DNA of 64,000 nt. It comes from Halioglobus japonicus (GTDB taxonomy: Bacteria; Pseudomonadota; Gammaproteobacteria; Pseudomonadales; Halieaceae). The notes below the pieces were generated by a model. The model ran no database searches. It was not told the DNA's origin and saw only the letters and a program-made list of their open reading frames with translations. The position numbers and the translations under genes are program-made. The stretch lies in contig CACSIL010000045.1 of the NCBI GenBank assembly GCA_902705825.1, forward strand, positions 80,113 through 144,112. The letters are read 5' to 3'. Of this stretch, positions 9,896 to 18,027 are shown piece after piece; the first letter of the stretch is position 1; each line of letters opens with the position of its first letter.

Positions 9896-11428
9896 GTGAA
9901 TAGACCCCCGGTAGAACCCAATCTCGCTGGCACTATGTTGCGCCGGGCGGATCTCAGTCCTGAGCGGATGGCGCTGATATTCGAGGAGCAAGAGATCAGC
10001 TATGGCGAGTTCGCCGATCGCGTGCGCCGTCAGGCCAACCTGCTAAAGGCGGGCGGCGTTTGTGTCGGAGATCGCGTCGGCTACCTGGGGTTGAACCATC
10101 CGGCGCTGCTGGAGACCCTGTTTGCCGCTCAGGCGTTGGGGGCCATTTTCGTACCACTGAACTACCGTCTGACGGCACAGGAATTGACGTTTATTATCAA
10201 TGATGCCGGGATTCATACTCTGGTGGTGGATGATGCCACACGGCCAGTACTGGAGCCCGCGCTCGATGACTTGTGCTGCAGTCAGTTTTTTAGCAGTGAG
10301 AGCGCCGCCGATGGCTGGCGTCACCTGTCGACAGAGCGGTCTGAGGCTGCGCCTTTGGCCGGAGCCGTTTCGGTCGATATGCATGACGTGGCAGTCATTA
10401 TGTATACCTCCGGTACGACCGGCCTGCCCAAGGGCGCGATGCTGACGCACGGCAACATATTGTGGAACAACATCAACGCCCAGTTTACCTTTGGCGGTTC
10501 GCGCGATGACGTGATTTTGACGGCGGCGCCACTGTTTCATATCGGTGGACTGAATGTCATGACGCTGGGCTCGTTTCACACCGGGTCTACCGTGGTTCTA
10601 CAGCGAAATTTTGATCCTGGACAAATCCTGGCGGACTTTGAGCGGTATAAGGTTTCCCATATGTTCGGCGCACCAGCCATGTTTCTCTTTATGTCCCAAC
10701 ACCCATCGTTTGCGACCACAAATCTGGATTCTATTCGTGTGCTGTTGTGCGGTGCCGCACCTGTCCCAGAATCGTTGATTGAGCTCTATGCTGCTCGCGG
10801 AATCAGTTTTTGCCAGGGCTACGGCCTCACCGAAACCGCGCCGTTCTCCTCTTTCCTGACGCCCGAATGGGGTGTTACCAAGCTCGGTTCAGCGGGACAG
10901 GCGCCGCTTTTCAGCGACACACGGGTGGTCGATGACAACAACAAACCTGTCGCCGCGGGCGTTCGCGGGGAGATATGCATGCGCGGCCCCAATATTATGA
11001 AAGGCTACTGGAACCGACCGGAGGCGACGGCGGAGGCCATAGACGCAGAGGGCTGGTTTCACTCAGGTGATGTTGGGTATTTCGATGAGGACGGGTTTCT
11101 GTTCATCTGTGATCGCCTCAAGGATATGGTGATCTCCGGCGGCGAAAATGTGTATCCGGCAGAGGTTGAAGGCGCATTGTACAAACACGAGTCCATCGCC
11201 GAGGTGGCCGTGATCGGTCTGCCGGATGAAAAATGGGGCGAAGCAGTCACCGCCGTGGTTGCACTGCATGACGGGCATCAGTTAACGATTGAGGACTTGC
11301 GTGAGTTCGCCGAGCCCATGCTGGCGCGTTATAAGTTACCGCTGCGCCTGCACGTCATTGAAGCGCTGCCGCGCAACCCCGCCGGCAAGGTGTTGAAATT
11401 CGTCTTGAAAGAAAAACTGCAGGAGTAA
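9896..11428 (+). CDS. Acyl-CoA synthetase / fatty-acid-CoA ligase (AMP-forming)
   Basis: 510 residues of the ANL superfamily. The P-loop YTSGTTGLPKG is at about residues 169-179, GYGLTE near 308, the hinge-region SGDVGYFDEDGF near 393, and PRNPAGKVLK with the catalytic Lys lies close to the C terminus. It activates a carboxylic acid to its acyl-adenylate and then to the CoA thioester. Chain length is not readable, and it could equally be an aromatic or steroid-side-chain ligase. The start is GTG 9896, supported by AGGAGA about 6 bases upstream. Confidence 0.88.
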   Translation: MNRPPVEPNLAGTMLRRADLSPERMALIFEEQEISYGEFADRVRRQANLLKAGGVCVGDRVGYLGLNHPALLETLFAAQALGAIFVPLNYRLTAQELTFIINDAGIHTLVVDDATRPVLEPALDDLCCSQFFSSESAADGWRHLSTERSEAAPLAGAVSVDMHDVAVIMYTSGTTGLPKGAMLTHGNILWNNINAQFTFGGSRDDVILTAAPLFHIGGLNVMTLGSFHTGSTVVLQRNFDPGQILADFERYKVSHMFGAPAMFLFMSQHPSFATTNLDSIRVLLCGAAPVPESLIELYAARGISFCQGYGLTETAPFSSFLTPEWGVTKLGSAGQAPLFSDTRVVDDNNKPVAAGVRGEICMRGPNIMKGYWNRPEATAEAIDAEGWFHSGDVGYFDEDGFLFICDRLKDMVISGGENVYPAEVEGALYKHESIAEVAVIGLPDEKWGEAVTAVVALHDGHQLTIEDLREFAEPMLARYKLPLRLHVIEALPRNPAGKVLKFVLKEKLQE

Positions 11429-11437
11429 GCTCAGCGC

Positions 11438-11462
11438 CTGGGCTGCCCTTGCAGCAGCCCAG
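11438..11462. terminator. Hairpin between convergent acyl-CoA ligase and ppdK
   Basis: A perfect 9-bp stem, CTGGGCTGC (11438-11446) with GCAGCCCAG (11454-11462), and a 7-base loop in the 51-base gap between two convergent genes. There is no clear T-run, so the terminator call rests on position. Confidence 0.45.
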
Positions 11463-11479
11463 CCTGGTTCAGAACGACT

Positions 11480-14086
11480 TCAGGTTTTGTCATCTCCACC
11501 GACATTGGCCTGGGCCGCTGCGATGCGCGCAATGGGTACGCGAAACGGGCTGCAGGACACGTAGTCGAGGCCGATGTCGTGGCAGAACTGGATTGAGCGC
11601 GGGTCTCCGCCGTGCTCGCCACAGATACCGTACTTGATGCCTTTCTTTTTACCTCGACTTTCAGTGATCGCTATTTCCATCAAGCGGCCCACGGCGCGTT
11701 GATCGAGTGAAACAAACGGGTCGACGTCAATCAGCTTCTCTTTAAGGTACTTGGGAATAAACTTTCCGGCATCATCGCGTGAGAAACCGTACGTCATCTG
11801 TGTCAGATCATTGGTGCCGAAACTCATGAATTCGACTTCCGGCGCGAGGCGATCTGCACCCAGTGTGGCGCGTGGGGTCTCCATCATTGTGCCGATCTTG
11901 TAGCGAATGGATACCTGGCGGGCCAGCGTCAGTTCGCGAACACACTTGTCGATAATCTCGGTGACAAGGCGAATTTCCCGCACGTTTATAACCAGCGGAA
12001 TCATAATTTCAGGGAGAGGGCGGTAGCCTTTCTCGATGGCGTCGGCCGCAGCGCTGATAATCGCCCTGACCTGCATTTCGGTAATCTCGGGGTACACAAC
12101 CGAGAGTCTGCAGCCGCGAAAGCCGAGCATCGGGTTTACCTCGGACAGACGGTGGGTGATCTCTTGTATCTGCTCTACCGGTTTGCCCAGTTGTGCAGAC
12201 AACGCTTCGATATCGTCGCCGGACTGGGGCAGAAATTCGTGCAGCGGCGGGTCCAGCAAGCGTATGGTCACAGGCAGGCCGTCCATGACGCGGAACAATT
12301 CCAGAATGTCATCGTGCTGGAATACCTGCAATTGGTCCAGATAGGTTTGTCGCTCCGCGTCGGATTCAGAGAGGATCATGCCACGCATGACACCAATCCG
12401 TTCTGCGGCAAAGAACATATGCTCGGTGCGGCACAGGCCGATACCTTCAGCGCCCAGCTCTCTGGCCTTGGCGGCATCTTCGGGGGTCTCGGCATTGGCC
12501 CGCACCCGTAAACGTCGGTGCTTGTCGGCCCAACTCAACAGCTCCTGGAAGTCGTCGCTGGAGCTTGCCTCGATTTTCGCAATGTCACCCAGCATCACTT
12601 CACCGGATGTACCATCGAGAGTGATGATGTCTCCGCGTTTTACACAGACACCATCCTGTGTGGTTGCGGTACCGGCGGCGGTATCGATGCTGAGTGCGCC
12701 ACAGCCGGTGATCGCGCATACACCCATGCCGCGTGCGACAACTGCGGCGTGAGAGGTCATGCCGCCTAACTCTGTCAGTACCCCGGCAGCGACCCGCATG
12801 CCGTGAATATCTTCAGGTGTGGTTTCTCGTCGCAGCAAAATCACACTGTGACCAGCGGCATTTTCTGTCTCAGCCTCTTCCGCCGAGAACACCACCTTAC
12901 CTGTTGCACCACCGGGGCTGGCGGGAAGACCGGTAGCGATAATGTTCTGCTTGGCCGCCGGGTCTACCATGGGGTGGAGGAAGGCTTCCACGTGTTCGGG
13001 AGAGACACGCATCAATGCTTCGCGTTCAGTGATCAGGCCTTCTTTTACCATATCTACAGCGATCTTTATCGATGCTCTGCCGGTGCGTTTACCACTGCGT
13101 GTTTGCAGCATGTAGAACTTGCCATCCTGCACAGTGAATTCGATGTCCTGCATGTCCCGATAGTGTTTTTCCAGTAGCGACTGGGTTTTGAAAAGCTGGT
13201 CGTACACTTCTGGCATACGATCCTGCAGTGCGGAGACGGGCAGGGGAGTGCGTATGCCCGCCACGACATCTTCGCCGGCGGCATTAAACAGATATTCTCC
13301 AAAGAACATGCGCTCGCCGGTGGCCGGGTTACGTGTGAATGCCACGCCAGAGCCCGACTCATCACCGAAATTGCCAAACACCATTGCCTGCACGCCGACA
13401 GCGGTGCCCAGGCTATCGTCGATATTGTTCATTTCGCGATACACAATCGCACGCGGTGTGTGCCAGGAACGAAATACTGCTTCTACGGCCATTTTCAGTT
13501 GTACAAACGGATCTTCCGGGATATCTACCAGTGTCTTGTAGATACTCACGATCTCCCGCCAGTCGTCGGCCGTCATATCGATATCATCTGACTTGTTGTT
13601 GGCCTGCTTGTAGCGCTCCAGCTCGTGTTCAAATTTGTTGCCATCGACATCCAGAACAACATCGGCAAACATCTGGATAAAGCGCCGGTAGGAATCGTAG
13701 GCGAAACGTGGATTGCCTGTCTTGATTGCCAGGCCTTCGGTGATCTCGTCATTCAGTCCGAGATTCAAAATGGTATTCATCATGCCCGGCATGGATACCG
13801 GCGCGCCGGAGCGAACGGAAAACAACAGTGGGTTTTCGGGATCGCCAAATCGCGCGCCCATCTTTTTCTCGACGAGATCCAGCGCCACACGGTATTCCTG
13901 CTCCAGCAGGGATGGCAGTTTGTTGCCGGCCTGGAAATACTCGCGACAGGTGCCGGTCGTTATCACGAAACCGTAGGGTACGGGTAACCCCAGGCTGGTC
14001 ATCTCACAAAGGTTGGCACCTTTGCCGCCCAACAGGTCTCTATCGTCCTTGCTGCCTTCATCGAACAGGTATACGCGTTTAGCCAT
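11480..14086 (-). CDS. ppdK: Pyruvate, phosphate dikinase
   Basis: 868 residues, the normal PPDK length and shorter than a split PEP synthase. In order: an N-terminal ATP-grasp domain starting with DLLGGKGANL; a central swivelling domain with GGMTSHAAVVARGMG, whose phosphorylated His is about residue 446; and a C-terminal TIM barrel with ICGEHGGDP and an SCSPFRVPIAR segment near the end. It converts pyruvate, ATP and phosphate to PEP, AMP and pyrophosphate reversibly, bridging glycolysis and gluconeogenesis in the cytoplasm. No PPDK regulatory protein gene is adjacent. Confidence 0.95.
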   Translation of the reverse strand: MAKRVYLFDEGSKDDRDLLGGKGANLCEMTSLGLPVPYGFVITTGTCREYFQAGNKLPSLLEQEYRVALDLVEKKMGARFGDPENPLLFSVRSGAPVSMPGMMNTILNLGLNDEITEGLAIKTGNPRFAYDSYRRFIQMFADVVLDVDGNKFEHELERYKQANNKSDDIDMTADDWREIVSIYKTLVDIPEDPFVQLKMAVEAVFRSWHTPRAIVYREMNNIDDSLGTAVGVQAMVFGNFGDESGSGVAFTRNPATGERMFFGEYLFNAAGEDVVAGIRTPLPVSALQDRMPEVYDQLFKTQSLLEKHYRDMQDIEFTVQDGKFYMLQTRSGKRTGRASIKIAVDMVKEGLITEREALMRVSPEHVEAFLHPMVDPAAKQNIIATGLPASPGGATGKVVFSAEEAETENAAGHSVILLRRETTPEDIHGMRVAAGVLTELGGMTSHAAVVARGMGVCAITGCGALSIDTAAGTATTQDGVCVKRGDIITLDGTSGEVMLGDIAKIEASSSDDFQELLSWADKHRRLRVRANAETPEDAAKARELGAEGIGLCRTEHMFFAAERIGVMRGMILSESDAERQTYLDQLQVFQHDDILELFRVMDGLPVTIRLLDPPLHEFLPQSGDDIEALSAQLGKPVEQIQEITHRLSEVNPMLGFRGCRLSVVYPEITEMQVRAIISAAADAIEKGYRPLPEIMIPLVINVREIRLVTEIIDKCVRELTLARQVSIRYKIGTMMETPRATLGADRLAPEVEFMSFGTNDLTQMTYGFSRDDAGKFIPKYLKEKLIDVDPFVSLDQRAVGRLMEIAITESRGKKKGIKYGICGEHGGDPRSIQFCHDIGLDYVSCSPFRVPIARIAAAQANVGGDDKT

Positions 14087-14130
14087 GAAATTCTGCCTGA
14101 GTTCTAAGCTTTAATGGCAGCGAGTATAGC

Positions 14131-14152
14131 CTCCCACTGCGCCGAGTGGGAG
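14131..14152. terminator. Hairpin downstream of the LLM gene, upstream of ppdK
   Basis: A perfect 8-bp stem, CTCCCACT (14131-14138) with AGTGGGAG (14145-14152). It lies 66 bases beyond the LLM stop and 45 bases before the ppdK start on the same strand. It lacks a T-run and could be a terminator or a ppdK leader hairpin. Confidence 0.35.
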
Positions 14153-14217
14153 TCAAAATCCTGCAGAATGGGAAGCGGCGATAGTTTTGCGGCTAAGGCC
14201 GGGGCGTATGCACGTGC

Positions 14218-15102
14218 TCAGCGGCGCGCAAGCAACTCGCACAAGCGGTCGATTTCCGATAACTCAGCTGTAGCGGGGACAACAAACAACTCCTCGCACT
14301 GGGCTTCCTCGGCATTGTCCAGCGCCTCGCGCACCGCATCTGCACTGCTGCGGTGTACCGATTCGGCCATCATCGTGGCGATGTCGCTACCGGCAATTGC
14401 CAGGTACTCGTAGACGTAGTCGTAGAGTTTTTGTTGTCCACCATCGGCCAGCGTGTACCAGAAACCACCCATACGGTAGGGTGTTTGCTCTCGGCCTGCG
14501 CGTTCCCACGCCGCCTCGGCCATCGCAAAAGTTCGGCTCAATTCCTCCTCTTCGCCATTGCCCGACCAGGCGTAGAGTCCATCGGCCCACTGCGCACAGC
14601 GTTCTATACTTTTCGGACCCATAGCGCCGGCCAGCAAGCGGGGGCCACCCGGCCTGTTCATAGCGGGGCCGATTGCTCCACCTCCGGCAACGACCTCCTC
14701 GCCACGCCAGATTTTACGCATCTCCTCTACCTGTCGGTCCATTCGTCCGTAACGGCCTTCAAAGCGAGCGCCGAGCGCCTCATAGTCTTTTGGCCGCCCG
14801 CCGTAGCCGAGCACGATGCTGTTCACCCGGTCACCGGAGAGAATATCCAGAGTGGCGACTTCCTTGGCGACGCGGGCGGCACTGTGCATTGGCAGTACGT
14901 ACAATGTAGGGGTGAGCTCAATCCGAGTGGTGGCCATCGTTGCGGCAGCCAGCAGCACCCGCATGTCATAAGTGGGGCCATGTATGCGCTCGCCACAGGA
15001 CAGCGCGTGAAAAGGCCCGTCGTCGATGGCTTTGAACCATGCCTGGTAGTCCTCGCGGCTGAGACCGGCTTTCATGTACGGCAGGCAGACGCCGATTTTC
15101 AT
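14218..15102 (-). CDS. LLM class (luciferase-like) flavin-dependent oxidoreductase
   Basis: About 294 residues beginning KIGVCLPY, with the ATTRIELTP strand and a VNSIVLGYGGRPKDYEALG stretch typical of bacterial luciferase-like TIM-barrel oxidoreductases. Such enzymes use FMN or F420; which one cannot be told by sight. The open frame extends about 96 residues further upstream, but that stretch does not look like the family and the luciferase fold starts at MKIG. ATG 15102 is therefore chosen, with GTG 15114 as an alternative. The substrate is unknown, and it is divergent from the lipoprotein gene at 15354. Confidence 0.82.
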   Translation of the reverse strand: MKIGVCLPYMKAGLSREDYQAWFKAIDDGPFHALSCGERIHGPTYDMRVLLAAATMATTRIELTPTLYVLPMHSAARVAKEVATLDILSGDRVNSIVLGYGGRPKDYEALGARFEGRYGRMDRQVEEMRKIWRGEEVVAGGGAIGPAMNRPGGPRLLAGAMGPKSIERCAQWADGLYAWSGNGEEEELSRTFAMAEAAWERAGREQTPYRMGGFWYTLADGGQQKLYDYVYEYLAIAGSDIATMMAESVHRSSADAVREALDNAEEAQCEELFVVPATAELSEIDRLCELLARR

Positions 15103-15353
15103 TTTGGAAGACACTATCGCAATACCCCGTTTTATTAATGAGCTGGATTCACTGCGGCTATAGTAGCCCAGTTCGCAGCGCCCGCTGTTTAGCATAATGA
15201 ACCGTTGGCGTATTGCGCTAATGCACTGCGATAGGTGCACTGCGATATGGCCCGCCACTGAGCGCCAGTTGCCAAAGCTCGGGTGGCTTGCGATTGAATC
15301 TTTCCACAAGTACTCGCCGACAGGGAATGCACTGGGGTAAACTCCCTGCCCAT

Positions 15354-16100
15354 ATGAATAGTTCCAATAAATCACCGCTGCGCGCAACACCTCGTCTGGT
15401 GTTGTATGGCGTGATCTGCGCCTTGTTCACCGTATTGCTGTCTGCTTGCAGTAGCCCTGCGCCGAAGCGCGCGGTTCTGCAGGGGGATAATTCGCAGTCG
15501 GTGGATATGAGTGGCTCCTGGGAGATGGATTACAGCCAGAGTGACAACACCCAGGAGAAACTGGATTCCATGGTGGGCGAGCTGAACCGGGAGGCCAGAC
15601 GCCGCGCCCAGCAGGGCGGTGCGCAACAGGGTTCTTTTGGTGGCGGTATGGTGATTAATGCCTCGGGTACGAACACCGGTTCATCCATTCTGGGTCTGGT
15701 GCGTATGGCTGATTTGATTACGCAATCACCGCTGTTGGAGATAACCCAGAGTGAACACAAAATCCGCGTGGAGCGAGAGGAGGACTTTGATCTGACCTGC
15801 GAGTTTTACCCCGGGCAGATGCGTCAGGTCGAGACCCCCTTCGGTACCGAGATCTGTGGCTGGAACGGGCATCAACTGGTGTTTAAGTTACTGCTGCCGG
15901 ATGGGCTCAGTATTCAGCATGTTATGACCATGGGAGCAGCGGGCCAGAAACTCAACGTCGCGACGACTGTCGTCACCAGCCAGGTTTCCTTTCCTTTCGT
16001 CCTCAACCGCGTTTACAACCGGTTCGAACCTGGCCAGAGTGGCTATAAATGCGAAGTGACATTGACCAGAGGTACGGTATGTACCACCGAAACCAAGTGA
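15354..16100 (+). CDS. Uncharacterised lipoprotein
   Basis: About 248 residues with a lipoprotein signal peptide: basic N terminus, hydrophobic stretch (about residues 15-30) and a lipobox LSAC with Cys32. After the lipid anchor, an MSGSWEMDYSQSDN segment resembles the opening strand of a small beta-barrel. A Gln/Gly/Arg-rich linker follows near residues 78-98, then a second beta-rich part with paired cysteines. I do not recognise the family. The start at 15354 is chosen because it places the signal sequence correctly; an earlier in-frame ATG at 15288 would precede it with 22 atypical residues. It is followed by an overlapping secreted-protein gene. Confidence 0.72.
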   Translation: MNSSNKSPLRATPRLVLYGVICALFTVLLSACSSPAPKRAVLQGDNSQSVDMSGSWEMDYSQSDNTQEKLDSMVGELNREARRRAQQGGAQQGSFGGGMVINASGTNTGSSILGLVRMADLITQSPLLEITQSEHKIRVEREEDFDLTCEFYPGQMRQVETPFGTEICGWNGHQLVFKLLLPDGLSIQHVMTMGAAGQKLNVATTVVTSQVSFPFVLNRVYNRFEPGQSGYKCEVTLTRGTVCTTETK

Positions 16101-17200
16101 TAACAGTGCGCAGTAGTGGTGCAGCAACTGCGTTCGACGCTGGTGTCGCAGTTATCGCAGCCGTTTTCATCGCCATGTGTTTGGGGTTGTACCCGCCGTT
16201 TGCGCACAGTACAGACGACGCACGTTATATCGACGTCGGCATAGTTGTCTTCAACCCGGGGATTCCGGCGGACGCCTCCACCCACAGCAAGCTGGGCATC
16301 TTCCCGGAAATTCGTAAAGCCGAGGCAAAGTACATGCCGGTAGTGTTACGGCAGACCCTGATAGACACCGGTGACTGGGGCGTGGTGCGGGTTCTTCCCG
16401 AGGCGCTGGACTCCTCTGAGCTACTGGTGACCGGGACGATAATACACTCCGACGGTCAGTGGCTTGAGCTGCGCATTGTCGCCAAAGATGCAGCCGGTGC
16501 AATTTGGCTGGACAGGGCTTATAACGGCACGACGACATCAGCAAGCTATCCGGTAAAAATTGATAGCGACCCGTATATTGGGGTCTACCAGAGAATCGCC
16601 TCGGATCTGTTGGATGTGCGCCGCCAAATGAGCGCCAAGCAATTGGCTGACCTGCGAGAGATTGCGCTGATGCGCTATGCCGCCGGACTTGCGCCAGAGG
16701 TGTTTGCCTCCTACCTCGCAAGTACGCCGGAGGGGGCTTATTCCCTGGTTCGGCTGCCTGCCGAGGATGATCCCATGCTGGCTCGCGTTGTACGTATCCG
16801 CAATCAGGAATATCTTTTCATCGATACCGTCGATGAGCAGTACGCCCGATTGGCCGAAGCGATGGCGCCTACCTACAATCTGTGGCGTCAGTACAGCGCG
16901 GAACAGGCACAGTACAGGGACGACTACGAGGCGCGTGTCGCCAGCAGAAGCAGCCAGGGCAGACGAGGTTCGTTTGTCGCTCTGGAGCAGACCTACAACG
17001 CCTACAAATGGTCCAAAATACACGAACAAGACCTGGACGAGCTGGCGCTGGGCTTCAACAATGAAGTGGCACCTACTGTGATGGAAGTCAGTGGCACAGT
17101 GTTCAAGTTGAGCGGTGGGCTGGACTCCCAATACACCGAGTGGCGCGGTATTTTGCAACGTATTTTCGCGTTAGAGACAGGCTTGCCGCCAGCGGCCTGA
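16079..17200 (+). CDS. Uncharacterised exported protein
   Basis: About 373 residues. A hydrophobic stretch at about 21-44 ending AHS looks like a signal peptide or membrane anchor. The mature part begins with YIDVGIVVFNPGIP and includes LLVTGTIIHSDG, an arrangement that resembles periplasmic proteins predicted to bind or assemble envelope components, but I do not recognise the family. The second half is charged and helical (residues about 240-330). ATG 16079 has AGAGGT close upstream and overlaps the end of the lipoprotein gene by 22 bases; GTG 16106 is an alternative. The overlap suggests the two products act together at the envelope. Confidence 0.7.
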   Translation: MYHRNQVITVRSSGAATAFDAGVAVIAAVFIAMCLGLYPPFAHSTDDARYIDVGIVVFNPGIPADASTHSKLGIFPEIRKAEAKYMPVVLRQTLIDTGDWGVVRVLPEALDSSELLVTGTIIHSDGQWLELRIVAKDAAGAIWLDRAYNGTTTSASYPVKIDSDPYIGVYQRIASDLLDVRRQMSAKQLADLREIALMRYAAGLAPEVFASYLASTPEGAYSLVRLPAEDDPMLARVVRIRNQEYLFIDTVDEQYARLAEAMAPTYNLWRQYSAEQAQYRDDYEARVASRSSQGRRGSFVALEQTYNAYKWSKIHEQDLDELALGFNNEVAPTVMEVSGTVFKLSGGLDSQYTEWRGILQRIFALETGLPPAA

Positions 17201-17219
17201 TTTCTGCTATGCTGTGATC

Positions 17220-17948
17220 ATGGCTGGAAAAGAAAAAGACAACGAATCCCTACTGGAAACCCTGCGCAAGCGGACAGAGCAAATTGCCGGGGGGACTTTT
17301 GACTTCGCCCGCAATACAGCCACGCTCACCGCGATGTTCGGTGAGAGCTGGTTGCGCAATACCCTGCTGAACAAGTTGGAGCCCGAGCGATTGGAGGCGA
17401 TGGCCGAGGCCGGTCGCTTTCTGCGGGATGCGCGGGAGACGGCGGGTATGTCGTTGAAGGATTTATCGGAGAGCCTGGGGCTGTCCGACCGGGCTATGCT
17501 GGAAGACATAGAAAGTGGCGAGACCATCATGCCGCTGGAATTGATGCTGCGCAGTGCGGCTTTGCTGGCGCGGCACGATCCCATCCCGTTTCTGATCAAA
17601 TTCATGCGGACGTACAACCCGGCACTGGAGAAGGCGCTGGAGCAGTGGGGGGTTCTCGCTCTTCCCAAGCAGTACGAGCGGGAGCGCCGCTTTGTCAACC
17701 TGATGCGTCAGCACGACGTGCTGCGACGTCTGTCGGACGATGAATACGACCGCTACATCCACTACATGGAGAGTTCGAGTAATCTGGTGTTGGATGTCAT
17801 GAACAAGGAGAAAGCGGCAAATGCGCCCGCCGCTACAGCCAAAGCGACGCAGAAGACCAAAGCCAAACCCAAGCCCAAGTCCCCGCGCAAAAAGAAGGCG
17901 GCTCCCCGATCAACCAAGCGAGCGTCTGCACGGTCTGATAACGACTAG
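17220..17948 (+). CDS. XRE-type helix-turn-helix protein with basic C-terminal tail
   Basis: About 242 residues. A helical N-terminal region is followed by an XRE/Cro-like helix-turn-helix at about residues 66-120 (GRFLRDARETAGMSLKDLS, then LGLSDRAMLEDIESGE). A further helical segment follows. The last 45 or so residues are extremely rich in Lys, Ala and Pro (KAKPKPKSPRKKK), like histone H1-type or AlgP-type tails. It is predicted to bind DNA, with the tail adding nonspecific contacts. No ribosome-binding site is obvious; GTG 17214 is an alternative start. Its own target is unknown, but a dyad lies just downstream. Confidence 0.75.
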   Translation: MAGKEKDNESLLETLRKRTEQIAGGTFDFARNTATLTAMFGESWLRNTLLNKLEPERLEAMAEAGRFLRDARETAGMSLKDLSESLGLSDRAMLEDIESGETIMPLELMLRSAALLARHDPIPFLIKFMRTYNPALEKALEQWGVLALPKQYERERRFVNLMRQHDVLRRLSDDEYDRYIHYMESSSNLVLDVMNKEKAANAPAATAKATQKTKAKPKPKSPRKKKAAPRSTKRASARSDND

Positions 17949-17982
17949 TCAGCTATTACATCGATAACCGTAACCGTTAAAG

Positions 17983-18005
17983 CACGTGGCAGTATCTGCC
18001 ACGTG
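17983..18005. promoter_or_regulatory. Perfect 9-bp dyad between the HTH gene and rlmKL
   Basis: CACGTGGCA (17983-17991), five bases, then TGCCACGTG (17997-18005). No T-run follows, so this reads more like a protein-binding operator than an intrinsic terminator. It sits 23 bases ahead of the rlmKL start. Confidence 0.45.
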
Positions 18006-18014
18006 TACAGTACA
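18004..18014. promoter_or_regulatory. Short TGTAC-A-GTACA palindrome
   Basis: An odd-length 11-base palindrome sharing two bases with the end of the preceding dyad and ending at the rlmKL ribosome-binding site. Its position would let a bound protein block initiation of transcription or translation. Function is inferred only. Confidence 0.3.
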
Positions 18015-18027
18015 AAGGATTAATGGC

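Noticed and set aside
14353-15138. 261-residue open frame on the plus strand
   Set aside because: It lies antisense to the LLM oxidoreductase gene, has no family features, and its composition is that of a shadow frame.
18023-18025. ATG as the rlmKL start
   Set aside because: It is out of frame with the methyltransferase; the in-frame TTG at 18028 has the better spaced ribosome-binding site.
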